Positions 22,963-32,105 of a stretch of DNA of 39,889 bases are shown in pieces. Positions within the stretch are counted from its first letter, which is position 1. Every line of letters starts with the position of its first letter. Position numbers and translations under genes: made by a program. A model generated the notes under the pieces. It was not told where the DNA came from. It did not search any database and worked only from the letters and a program-made list of their open reading frames with translations. The stretch is from a virus, in the IMG/VR virus record IMGVR_UViG_3300032073_000071, positions 1 to 39,889 of that record; one strand, written 5' to 3'.

Positions 22963-25184
22963 TATATAATCAAACTTTATTTAAAGTATTACCTAACTAT
23001 ATTAGGTCAAGTATAATAAAAAGAAACAATAGATATAAAAAGTGGAAATATGGGTACGATCAAGAACATGATATCGTGGTTATTAGTAAAACTGGGAAAA
23101 TTGGTGAAATATATCAAATACAAAATCTCACAATTGCTTTACCATTAGAAGAAAATACATACAAAAGATCTAAAAAGAAAGATGAACAATATTGGGAAGT
23201 ATTTGAATATCCTAAAATATTATCAAAACTAAAAACAGTTTTTGATTGGAATAATACTTCTCTAGATTTTAAAAACAAATGGTATGATTATATTGATGAA
23301 GAATTTAAAAGACGTGAAGAAGGTTTTTGGTTTTATAACCAAGGCAGTAGCACTTATCTTACTGGTTCTCATTATATGTACTTGCAGTGGACCAAGATTG
23401 ATGTTGGGAAACCAGACTTTCGAGAGTCCAATAGACTTTTCTTTATTTTTTGGGAAGCGTGTAAAGCCGATAACCGGTGTTACGGAATGTGCTACCTTAA
23501 GAACCGTAGATCTGGATTTTCTTTCATGGCATCCTCAGAATTGGTACACCAAGCCACTATATCCTCGGATTCACGATATGGAATATTATCTAAAACTGGA
23601 GCTGATGCGAAGAAAATGTTTACTGACAAAGTGGTACCAATATCAGTTAACTATCCCTTCTTTTTCAAACCAATCCAGGACGGTATGGATCGCCCCAAGA
23701 CGGAACTCGCGTATAGAGTCCCTGCCTCGAAACTTACCAGAAAAAAGTTGGACCAGAATAGTCAAATCGAAGACATCCAGGGGTTGGATACAACCATCGA
23801 TTGGAAGAACACGGGGGACAACTCCTACGATGGGGAGAAGTTACAAGTCCTTGCCCACGACGAATCAGGGAAATGGGAGAGGCCGGATAATATCCTCAAC
23901 AACTGGAGAGTCACGAAAACGACGTTAAGATTAGGAAGTAGAATAGTAGGAAAATGTATGATGGGTTCTACTTCAAACGCTTTAGATAAAGGAGGAGATA
24001 ATTTTAAAAAATTATATGAAGCTTCAGACGTTACAAAACGAAACCGCAACGGACAGACTAATTCAGGACTTTATAATTTGTTCATTCCTATGGAATGGAA
24101 CTACGAAGGATACATTGATTCTTATGGCGTACCTGTCTTCGAAACTCCAAAAAAAGCGGTTAAAAGTATTGATGGATCCCAAATTAACATCGGAGTTATC
24201 TCACATTGGGAAAATGAAGTAGAAGGTTTAAAAACTGATCAAGATAGTTTAAATGAATTTTATAGACAATTTCCCAGAACTGAAAAACATGCCTTTAGAG
24301 ATGAGGCTAAACAGTCTCTTTTTAATCTTACTAAAATATACGAGCAGATAGATTATAATGAAGATTTAAAACACTCTAATGTTTTAACACGTGGAGGTTT
24401 TCAATGGGAAAATGCAATAAAAGATACTAGAGTTGTTTTTGTACCTCATAAAACTGGGAGATTTTTAGTTAGTTGGGTTCCTCCTGCCCGTTTACAAAAT
24501 AGATATATAATAAAAAATGGAATACGGTTTCCTGGTAATCCGGACTGTGGGGCTTTTGGTTGTGATCCATACGATATTTCAGGAACAGTAGATGGAAGAG
24601 GTTCAAAAGGATCTTTGCATGGTTTAAGTAAATTTACTATGGAAGACATTCCTCCTAATATGTTTTTTTTAGAATACATTGCACGACCTCAAACTGCAGA
24701 AATATTTTTTGAAGATGTGTTAATGGCTTTAGTTTTTTATGGAATGCCATTACTTGCAGAAAATAATAAACCAAGATTATTATATTATTTAAAACGTAGA
24801 GGATATCGGGGATATTCTATGAATAGACCAGATAGAATTTATAATAAATTATCTGTTGCGGAAAGAGAAATAGGTGGTATACCTAATTCAAGTGAAGATA
24901 TAAAACAAGCTCACGCCGCTGCTATAGAAGATTATATAGAAAATTATATAGGATATACAGAAGATAGATATGGTGATATGTATTTTCAGAAAACTTTAGA
25001 AGATTGGGCAAGTTTTAATATTAATAACAGAACTAAGCATGATGCGGCAATAAGTTCAGGTTTAGCAATTATGGCTTGTAATAAAAACAGATATACACCA
25101 GTAGTGAATAGAACAATAACACAAGTTCCTTTAGGTTTTAAAAAATACGATAATAAAGGGGTAAATTCAAAAATTCTAAAATAG
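22959..25184 (+). CDS. terL: Terminase large subunit (741 aa)
   Basis: The packaging motor ATPase/nuclease. N-terminal region: GSSTYLTGSHYMYLQWTKID near residue 130, typical of crAss-like and related TerL. A deviant Walker A, LKNRRSGFS, is at 180-188; Walker B, VLAHDES, has D301-E302; a coupling-motif-like GSTSNAL follows. The nuclease domain begins near D529 (NPDCGAFGCDPYD, D536) and its last acidic residue is probably D695 in KHDAAISSGLA. The length fits the crAss-like group. The stretch of roughly 23380-23940, covering the ATPase core, is far GC-richer than the rest and uses C/G-ending codons, yet the frame is intact. The portal starts directly after its stop. Confidence 0.9.
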   Translation: MIYNQTLFKVLPNYIRSSIIKRNNRYKKWKYGYDQEHDIVVISKTGKIGEIYQIQNLTIALPLEENTYKRSKKKDEQYWEVFEYPKILSKLKTVFDWNNTSLDFKNKWYDYIDEEFKRREEGFWFYNQGSSTYLTGSHYMYLQWTKIDVGKPDFRESNRLFFIFWEACKADNRCYGMCYLKNRRSGFSFMASSELVHQATISSDSRYGILSKTGADAKKMFTDKVVPISVNYPFFFKPIQDGMDRPKTELAYRVPASKLTRKKLDQNSQIEDIQGLDTTIDWKNTGDNSYDGEKLQVLAHDESGKWERPDNILNNWRVTKTTLRLGSRIVGKCMMGSTSNALDKGGDNFKKLYEASDVTKRNRNGQTNSGLYNLFIPMEWNYEGYIDSYGVPVFETPKKAVKSIDGSQINIGVISHWENEVEGLKTDQDSLNEFYRQFPRTEKHAFRDEAKQSLFNLTKIYEQIDYNEDLKHSNVLTRGGFQWENAIKDTRVVFVPHKTGRFLVSWVPPARLQNRYIIKNGIRFPGNPDCGAFGCDPYDISGTVDGRGSKGSLHGLSKFTMEDIPPNMFFLEYIARPQTAEIFFEDVLMALVFYGMPLLAENNKPRLLYYLKRRGYRGYSMNRPDRIYNKLSVAEREIGGIPNSSEDIKQAHAAAIEDYIENYIGYTEDRYGDMYFQKTLEDWASFNINNRTKHDAAISSGLAIMACNKNRYTPVVNRTITQVPLGFKKYDNKGVNSKILK

Positions 25185-27578
25185 ATGGTTAAGATTAACT
25201 ACAATAGTGCTTTCCCAGATCAGGTGGTACCTGAAGAAGAGAAAAAATCTAAAGAATATGGTTTACAAGTAGCACAAGCCATTGAAGGAGAGTGGTTTAA
25301 AAATTCAAGTGGCAGAAATAGATTTATTAATAATTTTCAAAATTTTAATAGATTAAGATTATATGCTCGTGGAGAACAACCTGTTCAAAAATACAAAGAT
25401 GAATTAGCTATAAATGGTGATTTATCATATTTAAATTTAGATTGGAAACCCGTACCTATTCTTTCTAAATTTGTAGATATAGTAGTTAATGGTATGACTG
25501 ATAAAGGTTATAAAGTTAACTCCTTTGCAACAGACCCTTTTGCAATGAAACAAAGAACACATTACGCATCAACTGCATTAAGAGATATTCAAAGTAAAGC
25601 TGAAATAGATGCCTTAGCTCAAGCCACTGGTCGTAATTTTTATTCTTCTCCAAATCCACAGTCATTACCAGACAACCCAGAGGAATTAGATCTTTATATG
25701 CAATTAGATTATAAACAGAGTGTAGAAATTGCAGAAGAAGAGGTTATAAATAATGTATTAGATTTTAATAAATACGAAGAAACAAAAAAAAGAATAGCCT
25801 ACGATTTAACTGTTTTAGGTATTGGATGTGTAAAAACTAATTTTAATTTAGCAGAAGGAATTACAGTAGATTATGTAGATCCAGCTAATATAGTTTATTC
25901 ATATACAGATGATCCAAACTTTGAAGATATTTATTATGTAGGGGAAGTAAAAAATATGTCATTATCCGAAGTTAAAAGACAGTTTCCTTACTTAACAGAT
26001 AGTGATTTAGAAGAAATACAAAAATATCCAGGAAGAAATTCATATGTAAATAACACTTGGTGGGGACAAGAAGCACAAGATCAAGTTCAAGTTTTGTTTT
26101 TTGAATATAAAACATATCAAAATCAAGTATTTAAAATAAAAGAAACTGATCAAGGATTACAAAAAACTTTAGAAAAACCCGATACTTTCAATCCTCCTGA
26201 AAATGATAATTTTGAAAGAGTAAGTAGAGCAATAGAAGTATTATATAGTGGGGCTAAAGTTTTAGGATTGGGAGGAAATTTATTGCAATGGGAATTAAGT
26301 GCTAATATGACTAGGCCGTTTAGCGATACTACAAAAGTTAATATGAATTATGCAATAAGTTCTCCTAGAATGTATCAAGGAAGAATTGAATCTATTGTAA
26401 GTAAGTGTGTTGGATTTGCTGATATGATACAATTAACACATTTAAAATTACAACAAGTACTTGCTAGATTAGTACCAGATGGAGTTTATTTAGATGTAGA
26501 TGGTTTAGCAGAAGTAGATCTTGGAAATGGAACTAATTATAATCCAGCTGAAGCATTAAACATGTATTTTCAAACTGGTAGTATAGTAGGAAGATCTTTA
26601 ACACAAGATGGGGAATTAAACAGAGGTAAAGTACCTGTACAAGAGCTACAAAGTTCATCTGGAATTTCTAAGATACAATCGATGATCCAAACATATCAAT
26701 ATTATCTACAAATGATTAGAGATGTTACGGGACTAAACGAAGCTAGAGATGGTAGCACTCCGGCAAAAGACTCTTTGGTAGGTCTTCAAAAACTTGCTGC
26801 CGCTAATTCAAATACAGCAACAAAACACGTTCTTCAGTCTCTTATGTATCTAACTGTTCGTGCGTGTGAGAATATAGCATTAAGAGTATCTGATATGTTG
26901 CAGTTTCCTTTAACAAAGAATAGTTTATTAAACAGCATTAACACATTTAATGTTAACACTTTAAAGGAACTAGAACATTTGCACTTGCATGATTTTGGTA
27001 TATTTTTAGAATTAGAACCAGAAGAAGAAGAAAAAGCTGAATTAGAAAAAACAATTCAAATAGCTTTACAAGCAGGTAATATAGGATTAGAAGATGCAAT
27101 AGATATAAGAGAAATTCAAAACATCAAACTTGCTAATCAACTTTTAAAAAATAGACAAAAGAAAAAACAAGAAGCAGAAAGAGCTGCTCAACTAGAGAAT
27201 ATTGAAGCACAAGCCGCTGCAAATGCAGAGGCCGCTGAAAAGGCAGCTTTATCTGACGTACAAAAACAACAAGCAATTGCACAAACTGAAGTACAAATAG
27301 AACAAGCAAAGTCGCAATTTGAAATTGAAAGGATGGAGCAAGAGGCAATTATAAAGAAACAATTAATGGCAGAAGAATTTAATTATGATATGCAATTAGC
27401 TCAAATTCAGGCTCAATCACAACAACAAAAAGAAGCTGCTATAGAAGATCGTAAAGATAAACGAATAAAAATACAAGGTACACAACAAAGTGAACTTATA
27501 GATCAACGTCAAAATGATTTATTACCTAAAGATTTTGAATCTACTGGTAGTGATAGTTTAGTGGGTTTTGGATTATAA
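25185..27578 (+). CDS. Portal protein (797 aa)
   Basis: It follows TerL without a gap. MVKINYNSAFPDQVVPEEEK is followed by EGEWFKNSSGRNRFINNFQN and LNLDWKPVPILSKFVDIVVN, typical of large portals in short-tailed phages. DYVDPANIVYSYTDDPNFED and IRDVTGLNEARDGS are further portal-type segments. The last 180 residues are a Gln/Glu/Ala-rich coiled coil (KKKQEAERAAQLENIEAQAA), probably the barrel reaching into the capsid. The size agrees with the crAss-like group (about 800 residues). It forms the dodecameric DNA entry ring between head and tail. Confidence 0.9.
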   Translation: MVKINYNSAFPDQVVPEEEKKSKEYGLQVAQAIEGEWFKNSSGRNRFINNFQNFNRLRLYARGEQPVQKYKDELAINGDLSYLNLDWKPVPILSKFVDIVVNGMTDKGYKVNSFATDPFAMKQRTHYASTALRDIQSKAEIDALAQATGRNFYSSPNPQSLPDNPEELDLYMQLDYKQSVEIAEEEVINNVLDFNKYEETKKRIAYDLTVLGIGCVKTNFNLAEGITVDYVDPANIVYSYTDDPNFEDIYYVGEVKNMSLSEVKRQFPYLTDSDLEEIQKYPGRNSYVNNTWWGQEAQDQVQVLFFEYKTYQNQVFKIKETDQGLQKTLEKPDTFNPPENDNFERVSRAIEVLYSGAKVLGLGGNLLQWELSANMTRPFSDTTKVNMNYAISSPRMYQGRIESIVSKCVGFADMIQLTHLKLQQVLARLVPDGVYLDVDGLAEVDLGNGTNYNPAEALNMYFQTGSIVGRSLTQDGELNRGKVPVQELQSSSGISKIQSMIQTYQYYLQMIRDVTGLNEARDGSTPAKDSLVGLQKLAAANSNTATKHVLQSLMYLTVRACENIALRVSDMLQFPLTKNSLLNSINTFNVNTLKELEHLHLHDFGIFLELEPEEEEKAELEKTIQIALQAGNIGLEDAIDIREIQNIKLANQLLKNRQKKKQEAERAAQLENIEAQAAANAEAAEKAALSDVQKQQAIAQTEVQIEQAKSQFEIERMEQEAIIKKQLMAEEFNYDMQLAQIQAQSQQQKEAAIEDRKDKRIKIQGTQQSELIDQRQNDLLPKDFESTGSDSLVGFGL

Positions 27579-27626
27579 AACAAAATTCCTAGCTAATATT
27601 TATTATTAATTTTATATTATTTTATT

Positions 27627-28922
27627 ATGTCAAAAAAAGAAGAAGAAACAATAAAAGAAAAAGTATTGGAAACAGTACAAAAATCTAAAACCGCTGCAGA
27701 AACTAATAGCAATGAACCAGCTAAGGAAGAAGGTAGTTTTAAAATAAAAAAGGTTACTAAACCAAAACAACTAGGGGATAATAAAGTTCCTAATCTTATA
27801 AAGGTAGATTTATCAAAACCTGCCTCACAAACTAAAAACAAAGAAAAAGATGCCGTTCCTACACAAGAGACAAATGTGGGCGATGCTACTCTCGAAGAGC
27901 AAAAAGACAGTGGCGACAGCGAAAAAGTGGTTAGCGAAGTACGGTCCACCGACGAAGAAGTAAAAGAAGAATCAGATTCACCAATAGAAGAAATTAAAAA
28001 TGAAGACGATAATACTGACACGCCAGGAGTGGCAGGAAGCGATGAAACTACCACTACCACACAAAAACAAGAAGAAATATTACAGGAAGACAAAACACAA
28101 GAGCTTCCGGAAAATGTAGAAAATTTAGTAAAATTCATGAAAGAGACGGGAGGAACCGTTGAAGATTATGCTCGTTTAAACGCTGATTATAGCGGAATTA
28201 GTAATGATGCATTATTACATGAATATTATAAACAAGCTAAACCTCATTTGAATGCTGAAGAAAGAAACTTTATTATTGAAGATTCATTTCAGTATGATGA
28301 AGAGGTGGACGAGGAGCGAGATATAAAAAAGAAAAAACTCGCTTACAAAGAAGAGATAGCTAAAGCCAAAAACTTTTTAGATGATCTTAAAGACAAGTAT
28401 TATGCCGAAATCAAGTTGAGACCCGGTGTTACTCAAGAACAACAAAAAGCAATGGACTTTTTCAATCGCTATAACGAAAATCAAGAAGTAAATAAAGCTA
28501 AGCACGAAAGATTTATATCTGCTACAAAATCTATTCTTAACGAAGATTTCAAAGGTTTTGATTTTAAATTAGGAGACAAAAAATTCAGATATGGAGTAAA
28601 AGATCCTTCAAGCTTAGGTGAAAGTCAAAGTGATATATCTAACTTTATTAAGACGTTCTTAAATAAAGAAGGTGAGGTAGAAAATCCTAAAACTTATCAT
28701 AAAGCTTTATATGCTGCACGAAATGTAGATACTATAGCTAATCATTTTTACGAGCAAGGTAAAACCGACGCAATTAAAGAACAGATAGCAAAATCTAAAA
28801 ATATTAGTACTGAACCCAGAAAAACAGGTTCAGGAGAAGTATTTGTAGGTGGATTAAAGGTAAAAGCAATTAGTGGCCTTGATTCTTCAAAACTGAGAAT
28901 AAAAAAGAAAACGTTTAATTAA
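27627..28922 (+). CDS. Scaffolding-like capsid assembly protein (431 aa)
   Basis: It lies between portal and capsid genes. Residues 1-165 are acidic, low-complexity and likely disordered. From ELPENVENLVKFMKETGGTV the protein becomes a charged helical rod (DEERDIKKKKLAYKEEIAKA, YYAEIKLRPGVTQEQQKAM). The C-terminus is short and basic (LDSSKLRIKKKTFN), like the capsid-binding tail of phage scaffolds. These properties and its position support a scaffold that shapes the procapsid. No protease motif is visible. The disordered part includes a GC-richer patch (about 27841-27960 and around 28030). Confidence 0.7.
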   Translation: MSKKEEETIKEKVLETVQKSKTAAETNSNEPAKEEGSFKIKKVTKPKQLGDNKVPNLIKVDLSKPASQTKNKEKDAVPTQETNVGDATLEEQKDSGDSEKVVSEVRSTDEEVKEESDSPIEEIKNEDDNTDTPGVAGSDETTTTTQKQEEILQEDKTQELPENVENLVKFMKETGGTVEDYARLNADYSGISNDALLHEYYKQAKPHLNAEERNFIIEDSFQYDEEVDEERDIKKKKLAYKEEIAKAKNFLDDLKDKYYAEIKLRPGVTQEQQKAMDFFNRYNENQEVNKAKHERFISATKSILNEDFKGFDFKLGDKKFRYGVKDPSSLGESQSDISNFIKTFLNKEGEVENPKTYHKALYAARNVDTIANHFYEQGKTDAIKEQIAKSKNISTEPRKTGSGEVFVGGLKVKAISGLDSSKLRIKKKTFN

Positions 28923-28939
28923 AAATTAATAAATAAATT

Positions 28940-30394
28940 ATGGGAATTTTAACTCCACAATTTGGTTCAATAGTTCCTGCTCCTAATCAGCAGCTATTAG
29001 CCAGTAACTACCTATCTTTTACAGATGGTACAAGTGATTTTGCTCAGCAATATCTACCTGAAATATATGAACAAGAAGTAGAGAGATATGGAAATAGAAC
29101 TCTATCTGGTTTCTTACGTATGGTAGGTGCTGAAATGCCTTTAACTTCAGATCAAGTTGTTTGGTCAGAACAAAATAGATTACATATTTCTTATGACGGC
29201 GTAGCTAATGGTTGCCCTGGTAATTGTGATACTCTTACAATACCTGCTCCAACAGCTCCAGGCGTTACTAGAAATGTAATTTCACCGGGTCAAACTATTG
29301 TTGCAATGGATGATGTTGGTAATGAATTAAAATGTGTTGTCTTAACTTCACAAACAGCTACAGGTGTACTTACTGTTGCTCCTTATACAGCTCAAACATT
29401 AGCTACTTTAGGTGCGACTGTAAAAATATTTGTATTTGGTTCAGAATTTCAAAAAGGCGCTGCAACAAGTAATGCAGTTGCTGGTTTACAAACAGGGAAT
29501 TTAGCTAACCAACCACAAATTACTATTACTCCAGCTTTTCAACAATATAACAACTCACCAGTTATTATCAGAAATGTTTATACAATAAACGGATCAGATA
29601 TGGCTCAAATAGGTTGGGTTGAAGTTGCTACAGAAGATGGAACTACTGGTTATCTATGGTACTTAAAAGCAGAATCTGAAACTAGATTACGATTTGAAGA
29701 TTATCTTGAAATGGTATGTGTTGAAGGAGAACTTGCTGCAAATATTGGAGCTGGTGATGCATTCGCTGCTGGTTACAAAGGTACTGAAGGTCTTTTTGCT
29801 GCTATCTCTTCAAGAGGTAATGTAGAAGTTGGATTTGCTGGCGCTGCTGGTATTGATGATTTTGACGAAATACTTAAAAACCTAGATACTCAAGGTGCTA
29901 TTGAAGAAAATATGTTGTTCTTACAAAGATCAACTGCATTAGAATTTGATAACATGCTTGCTAATGTATCTTATGGTGCAAACGGTGGTACTGCTTATGG
30001 GTTATTTGAAAACTCAGAAGAAATGGCTTTAAATCTTGGATTTAGCGGTTTCAGAAGAGGATCTTATGACTTTTATAAAACTGATTGGAAATACTTAAAT
30101 GATGCTTCTACAAGAGGTGCTATTTCAGGTACACAATCAATTGAAGGTGTTTTAATACCAGCAGGTACTTCAACAGTTTACGATCAAATTTTAGGTACTA
30201 ACATCAGACGACCATTCTTACACGTTAGATATAGAGCTTCTCAAACAGAAGACAGACGTATGAAGTCTTGGTTAACTGGATCAGCTGGAGGTGCTTACAC
30301 TTCTAATCTTGATGCAATGGAAGTCAACTTCCTTTCAGAAAGATGTCTTGTAACTCAAGCTGCTAATAACTTTGTGTTATTTAAAGGTATTTAA
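28940..30394 (+). CDS. Major capsid protein, HK97-fold (484 aa)
   Basis: It begins MGILTPQFGSIVPAPNQQLL. YLPEIYEQEVERYGNRTLSG and LRMVGAEMPLTSDQVVWSEQ are segments I associate with crAss-like major capsid proteins. FEDYLEMVCVEGELAANI and a central helix with NLDTQGAIEENMLFLQRSTA fit the HK97 core, and the C-terminal region has FLHVRYRASQTEDRRMKSWL. The length (484) fits that group (about 490). More C/G-ending codons than neighbours fit high expression. A strong terminator lies 30 bases after the stop, so it can be transcribed at a higher level than the genes behind it. Confidence 0.88.
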   Translation: MGILTPQFGSIVPAPNQQLLASNYLSFTDGTSDFAQQYLPEIYEQEVERYGNRTLSGFLRMVGAEMPLTSDQVVWSEQNRLHISYDGVANGCPGNCDTLTIPAPTAPGVTRNVISPGQTIVAMDDVGNELKCVVLTSQTATGVLTVAPYTAQTLATLGATVKIFVFGSEFQKGAATSNAVAGLQTGNLANQPQITITPAFQQYNNSPVIIRNVYTINGSDMAQIGWVEVATEDGTTGYLWYLKAESETRLRFEDYLEMVCVEGELAANIGAGDAFAAGYKGTEGLFAAISSRGNVEVGFAGAAGIDDFDEILKNLDTQGAIEENMLFLQRSTALEFDNMLANVSYGANGGTAYGLFENSEEMALNLGFSGFRRGSYDFYKTDWKYLNDASTRGAISGTQSIEGVLIPAGTSTVYDQILGTNIRRPFLHVRYRASQTEDRRMKSWLTGSAGGAYTSNLDAMEVNFLSERCLVTQAANNFVLFKGI

Positions 30395-30423
30395 TCCTGT
30401 GAAACCAAAAGGGATTTAATATC

Positions 30424-30464
30424 AGTAAAGACGGGGCATCTTTATGGTGCTCCGACTCTTTACT
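30424..30464 (+). terminator. Strong hairpin terminator after the capsid gene
   Basis: AGTAAAGA (30424-30431) pairs with TCTTTACT (30457-30464), and CGGGGCAT pairs fully with GTGCTCCG allowing G-U pairs, around loop CTTTATG, with a 2-base bulge (AC). The stem is about 16 bp. It is followed by T/A-rich sequence (TTAACTATTTAATT). Its place 30 bases after the major capsid gene fits partial termination that sets capsid protein in excess. Confidence 0.85.
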
Positions 30465-30488
30465 TTAACTATTTAATTATATTATATC

Positions 30489-31313
30489 ATGGCAAAAAAA
30501 ATAAAAAATGAAGAGGTTGTTTTAGAAGAATCTATACAAGTTGAACAACCAAAAAAACCAACAAATACTCCTAATAATACTTGGGAAGCAAAAGATAGAA
30601 CTTATATATTAGCTGGAAATAAAACTCCATTAACTTATAAAATTCCATCAAGACATACTACTAGACACGCTCTTTTGTGGTATGATCCAAAATCACGAGA
30701 GCAAAGAGAAATTAGATATGCTACTAATCAAAACTCTCCTTTCAAAGATGAACAAAAAGGCGAAGCAACTCTAGGACATATAGTGTTTAGAGATGGAGCG
30801 TTGCTTGTAAAAAAAGAAGAAGAAGTATTACAAAAAATATTATCTTTATATCATCCTTTAAAAGGTAAAAGATATAGAGAAGTAGATGAAGTTGTACAAG
30901 CTCAAGATGAGTTACAAGATTTAGAACTTGAAATAGATGCTTTAAATGCTGCTAGAATTATAGAAATAGATCAAGGTGAAGCAATTTTAAGGGTTGAATC
31001 CGGTTCTAAAGTATCGGAGATGAGTTCTAAAGAGATTAAAAGAGATTTATTAGTATTTGCTAAGAAAAACCCTAAACTCTTTTTAGATTTAGCTAATGAT
31101 GAAAATGTACAACTACGGAACTTTGCTATTAAAGCTGTAGAGGCTGGAATAATAAAACTTAGTTCTGACCAAAAAACATTTTTATGGGCATCTAATAAAA
31201 AGAAACTAATGACAGTTCCTTTTGATGAACATCCATATTCTGCTATGGCTCAATTTTTTAAAACCGATGAGGGATTAGAAATATTTAAATCAATAGAGAA
31301 AAAACTTTCTTAA
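30489..31313 (+). CDS. Conserved hypothetical phage protein (274 aa)
   Basis: It starts MAKKIKNEEVVLEESIQVEQ. Residues 30-100 carry WEAKDRTYILAGNKTPLTYK, RHALLWYDPKSREQREIRYA and SPFKDEQKGEATLGHIVFRD, which I recognise as a recurring block in crAss-like environmental phages, without a known role. The block has features of a small beta-domain. The C-terminal half is helical and charged (EMSSKEIKRDLLVFAKKNPK), with a hydrophilic end. It sits between two terminators, so it is a separate transcription unit. It may be a head completion or decoration protein; unproven. Confidence 0.7.
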   Translation: MAKKIKNEEVVLEESIQVEQPKKPTNTPNNTWEAKDRTYILAGNKTPLTYKIPSRHTTRHALLWYDPKSREQREIRYATNQNSPFKDEQKGEATLGHIVFRDGALLVKKEEEVLQKILSLYHPLKGKRYREVDEVVQAQDELQDLELEIDALNAARIIEIDQGEAILRVESGSKVSEMSSKEIKRDLLVFAKKNPKLFLDLANDENVQLRNFAIKAVEAGIIKLSSDQKTFLWASNKKKLMTVPFDEHPYSAMAQFFKTDEGLEIFKSIEKKLS

Positions 31314-31321
31314 TATAAATT

Positions 31322-31350
31322 AATAAGGGAGGCTCTACGCCTCCTTTATT
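31322..31350 (+). terminator. Hairpin terminator
   Basis: AATAAGGGAGGC (31322-31333) pairs with GCCTCCTTTATT (31339-31350) over 12 bp, with one G-T pair, around loop TCTAC. The T-rich run is inside the 3' arm, and A/T-rich sequence follows. It lies 8 bases after the 274-aa gene and ends 17 bases before the next ATG. Confidence 0.85.
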
Positions 31351-31367
31351 ATAATAACACAATACAA

Positions 31368-32099
31368 ATGGCTATAAACGTAAATACGGTATATCAAACT
31401 GTTTTACTTATCTTAAACAAAGAGCAAAGAGGATATATTACTCCAACTGAATTTAACAGTTTAGGAACACAAGTACAACGAGAAGTTTTTGAAAAATATT
31501 TTGATGATATAAACCAACAACTTCGTATTCCTCAAACTAACACAGACTACGCAGACAGGGTTGAAAATTTAGACGAAAAAATAGCTATTTTTAAAACATT
31601 TGGTAACGCTAGTTATGTTACTTTTAATAACCTTTCTTACTGGGTACTTCCTAATGCAACCGCTTATGGCGATGGGGCAACGTTTTATCGTTTAGGTACA
31701 GTACTTTATAATAATGAAACTGAGGTCCAACGTCTTGACCGTAAAGATTTTTATCAAATAGATAAATCATTATTAACAAAACCCTCAACTACTTTTCCTG
31801 TATATTTATATGAGAATGAAAAACTGTTTATTAAACCTACCACTATTACTACAGCGGGAGATATACAGATAGATTATTTACGTACACCGGTTAACCCAGT
31901 GTGGGGATTTACTACAGGTAGTTTAGGTCAATATATATATGAAACCTCAAGTTCTACTGATTTTGAACTTCATATTTCTGAACAAACAAATGTAATTTTA
32001 CAAGTATTAAAATATGCTGGGGTAATAATAAAAGATCCTGAAATTATACAAGTAGCTGCTCAAGAAGTTGCTATGAATGAACAAAACGAAAAAATATAA
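31368..32099 (+). CDS. Head-tail connector/ring protein (243 aa)
   Basis: It starts MAINVNTVYQTVLLILNKEQ. FNSLGTQVQREVFEKYFDDI and NQQLRIPQTNTDYADRVENL form a conserved helical N-terminal block that I recognise from crAss-like and related marine phages, where this gene follows the capsid genes. The second half is beta-rich and Thr/Tyr-containing (YLYENEKLFIKPTTIT), ending in a helical segment (QVLKYAGVIIKDPEI). It probably forms a ring below the portal; the exact structural name is not certain. The next gene begins 6 bases after its stop. Confidence 0.7.
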   Translation: MAINVNTVYQTVLLILNKEQRGYITPTEFNSLGTQVQREVFEKYFDDINQQLRIPQTNTDYADRVENLDEKIAIFKTFGNASYVTFNNLSYWVLPNATAYGDGATFYRLGTVLYNNETEVQRLDRKDFYQIDKSLLTKPSTTFPVYLYENEKLFIKPTTITTAGDIQIDYLRTPVNPVWGFTTGSLGQYIYETSSSTDFELHISEQTNVILQVLKYAGVIIKDPEIIQVAAQEVAMNEQNEKI

Positions 32100-32105
32100 T
32101 AAATC

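Noticed and set aside
23284-23928. 214-codon plus-strand frame inside terL
   Set aside because: Shadow of TerL; its length follows from the GC-rich patch that removes A/T-rich stop codons. Basic, low-quality protein sequence.
27617-28138. 173-codon minus-strand frame
   Set aside because: Ser/Val-rich antisense reading of the acidic low-complexity part of the scaffold gene.
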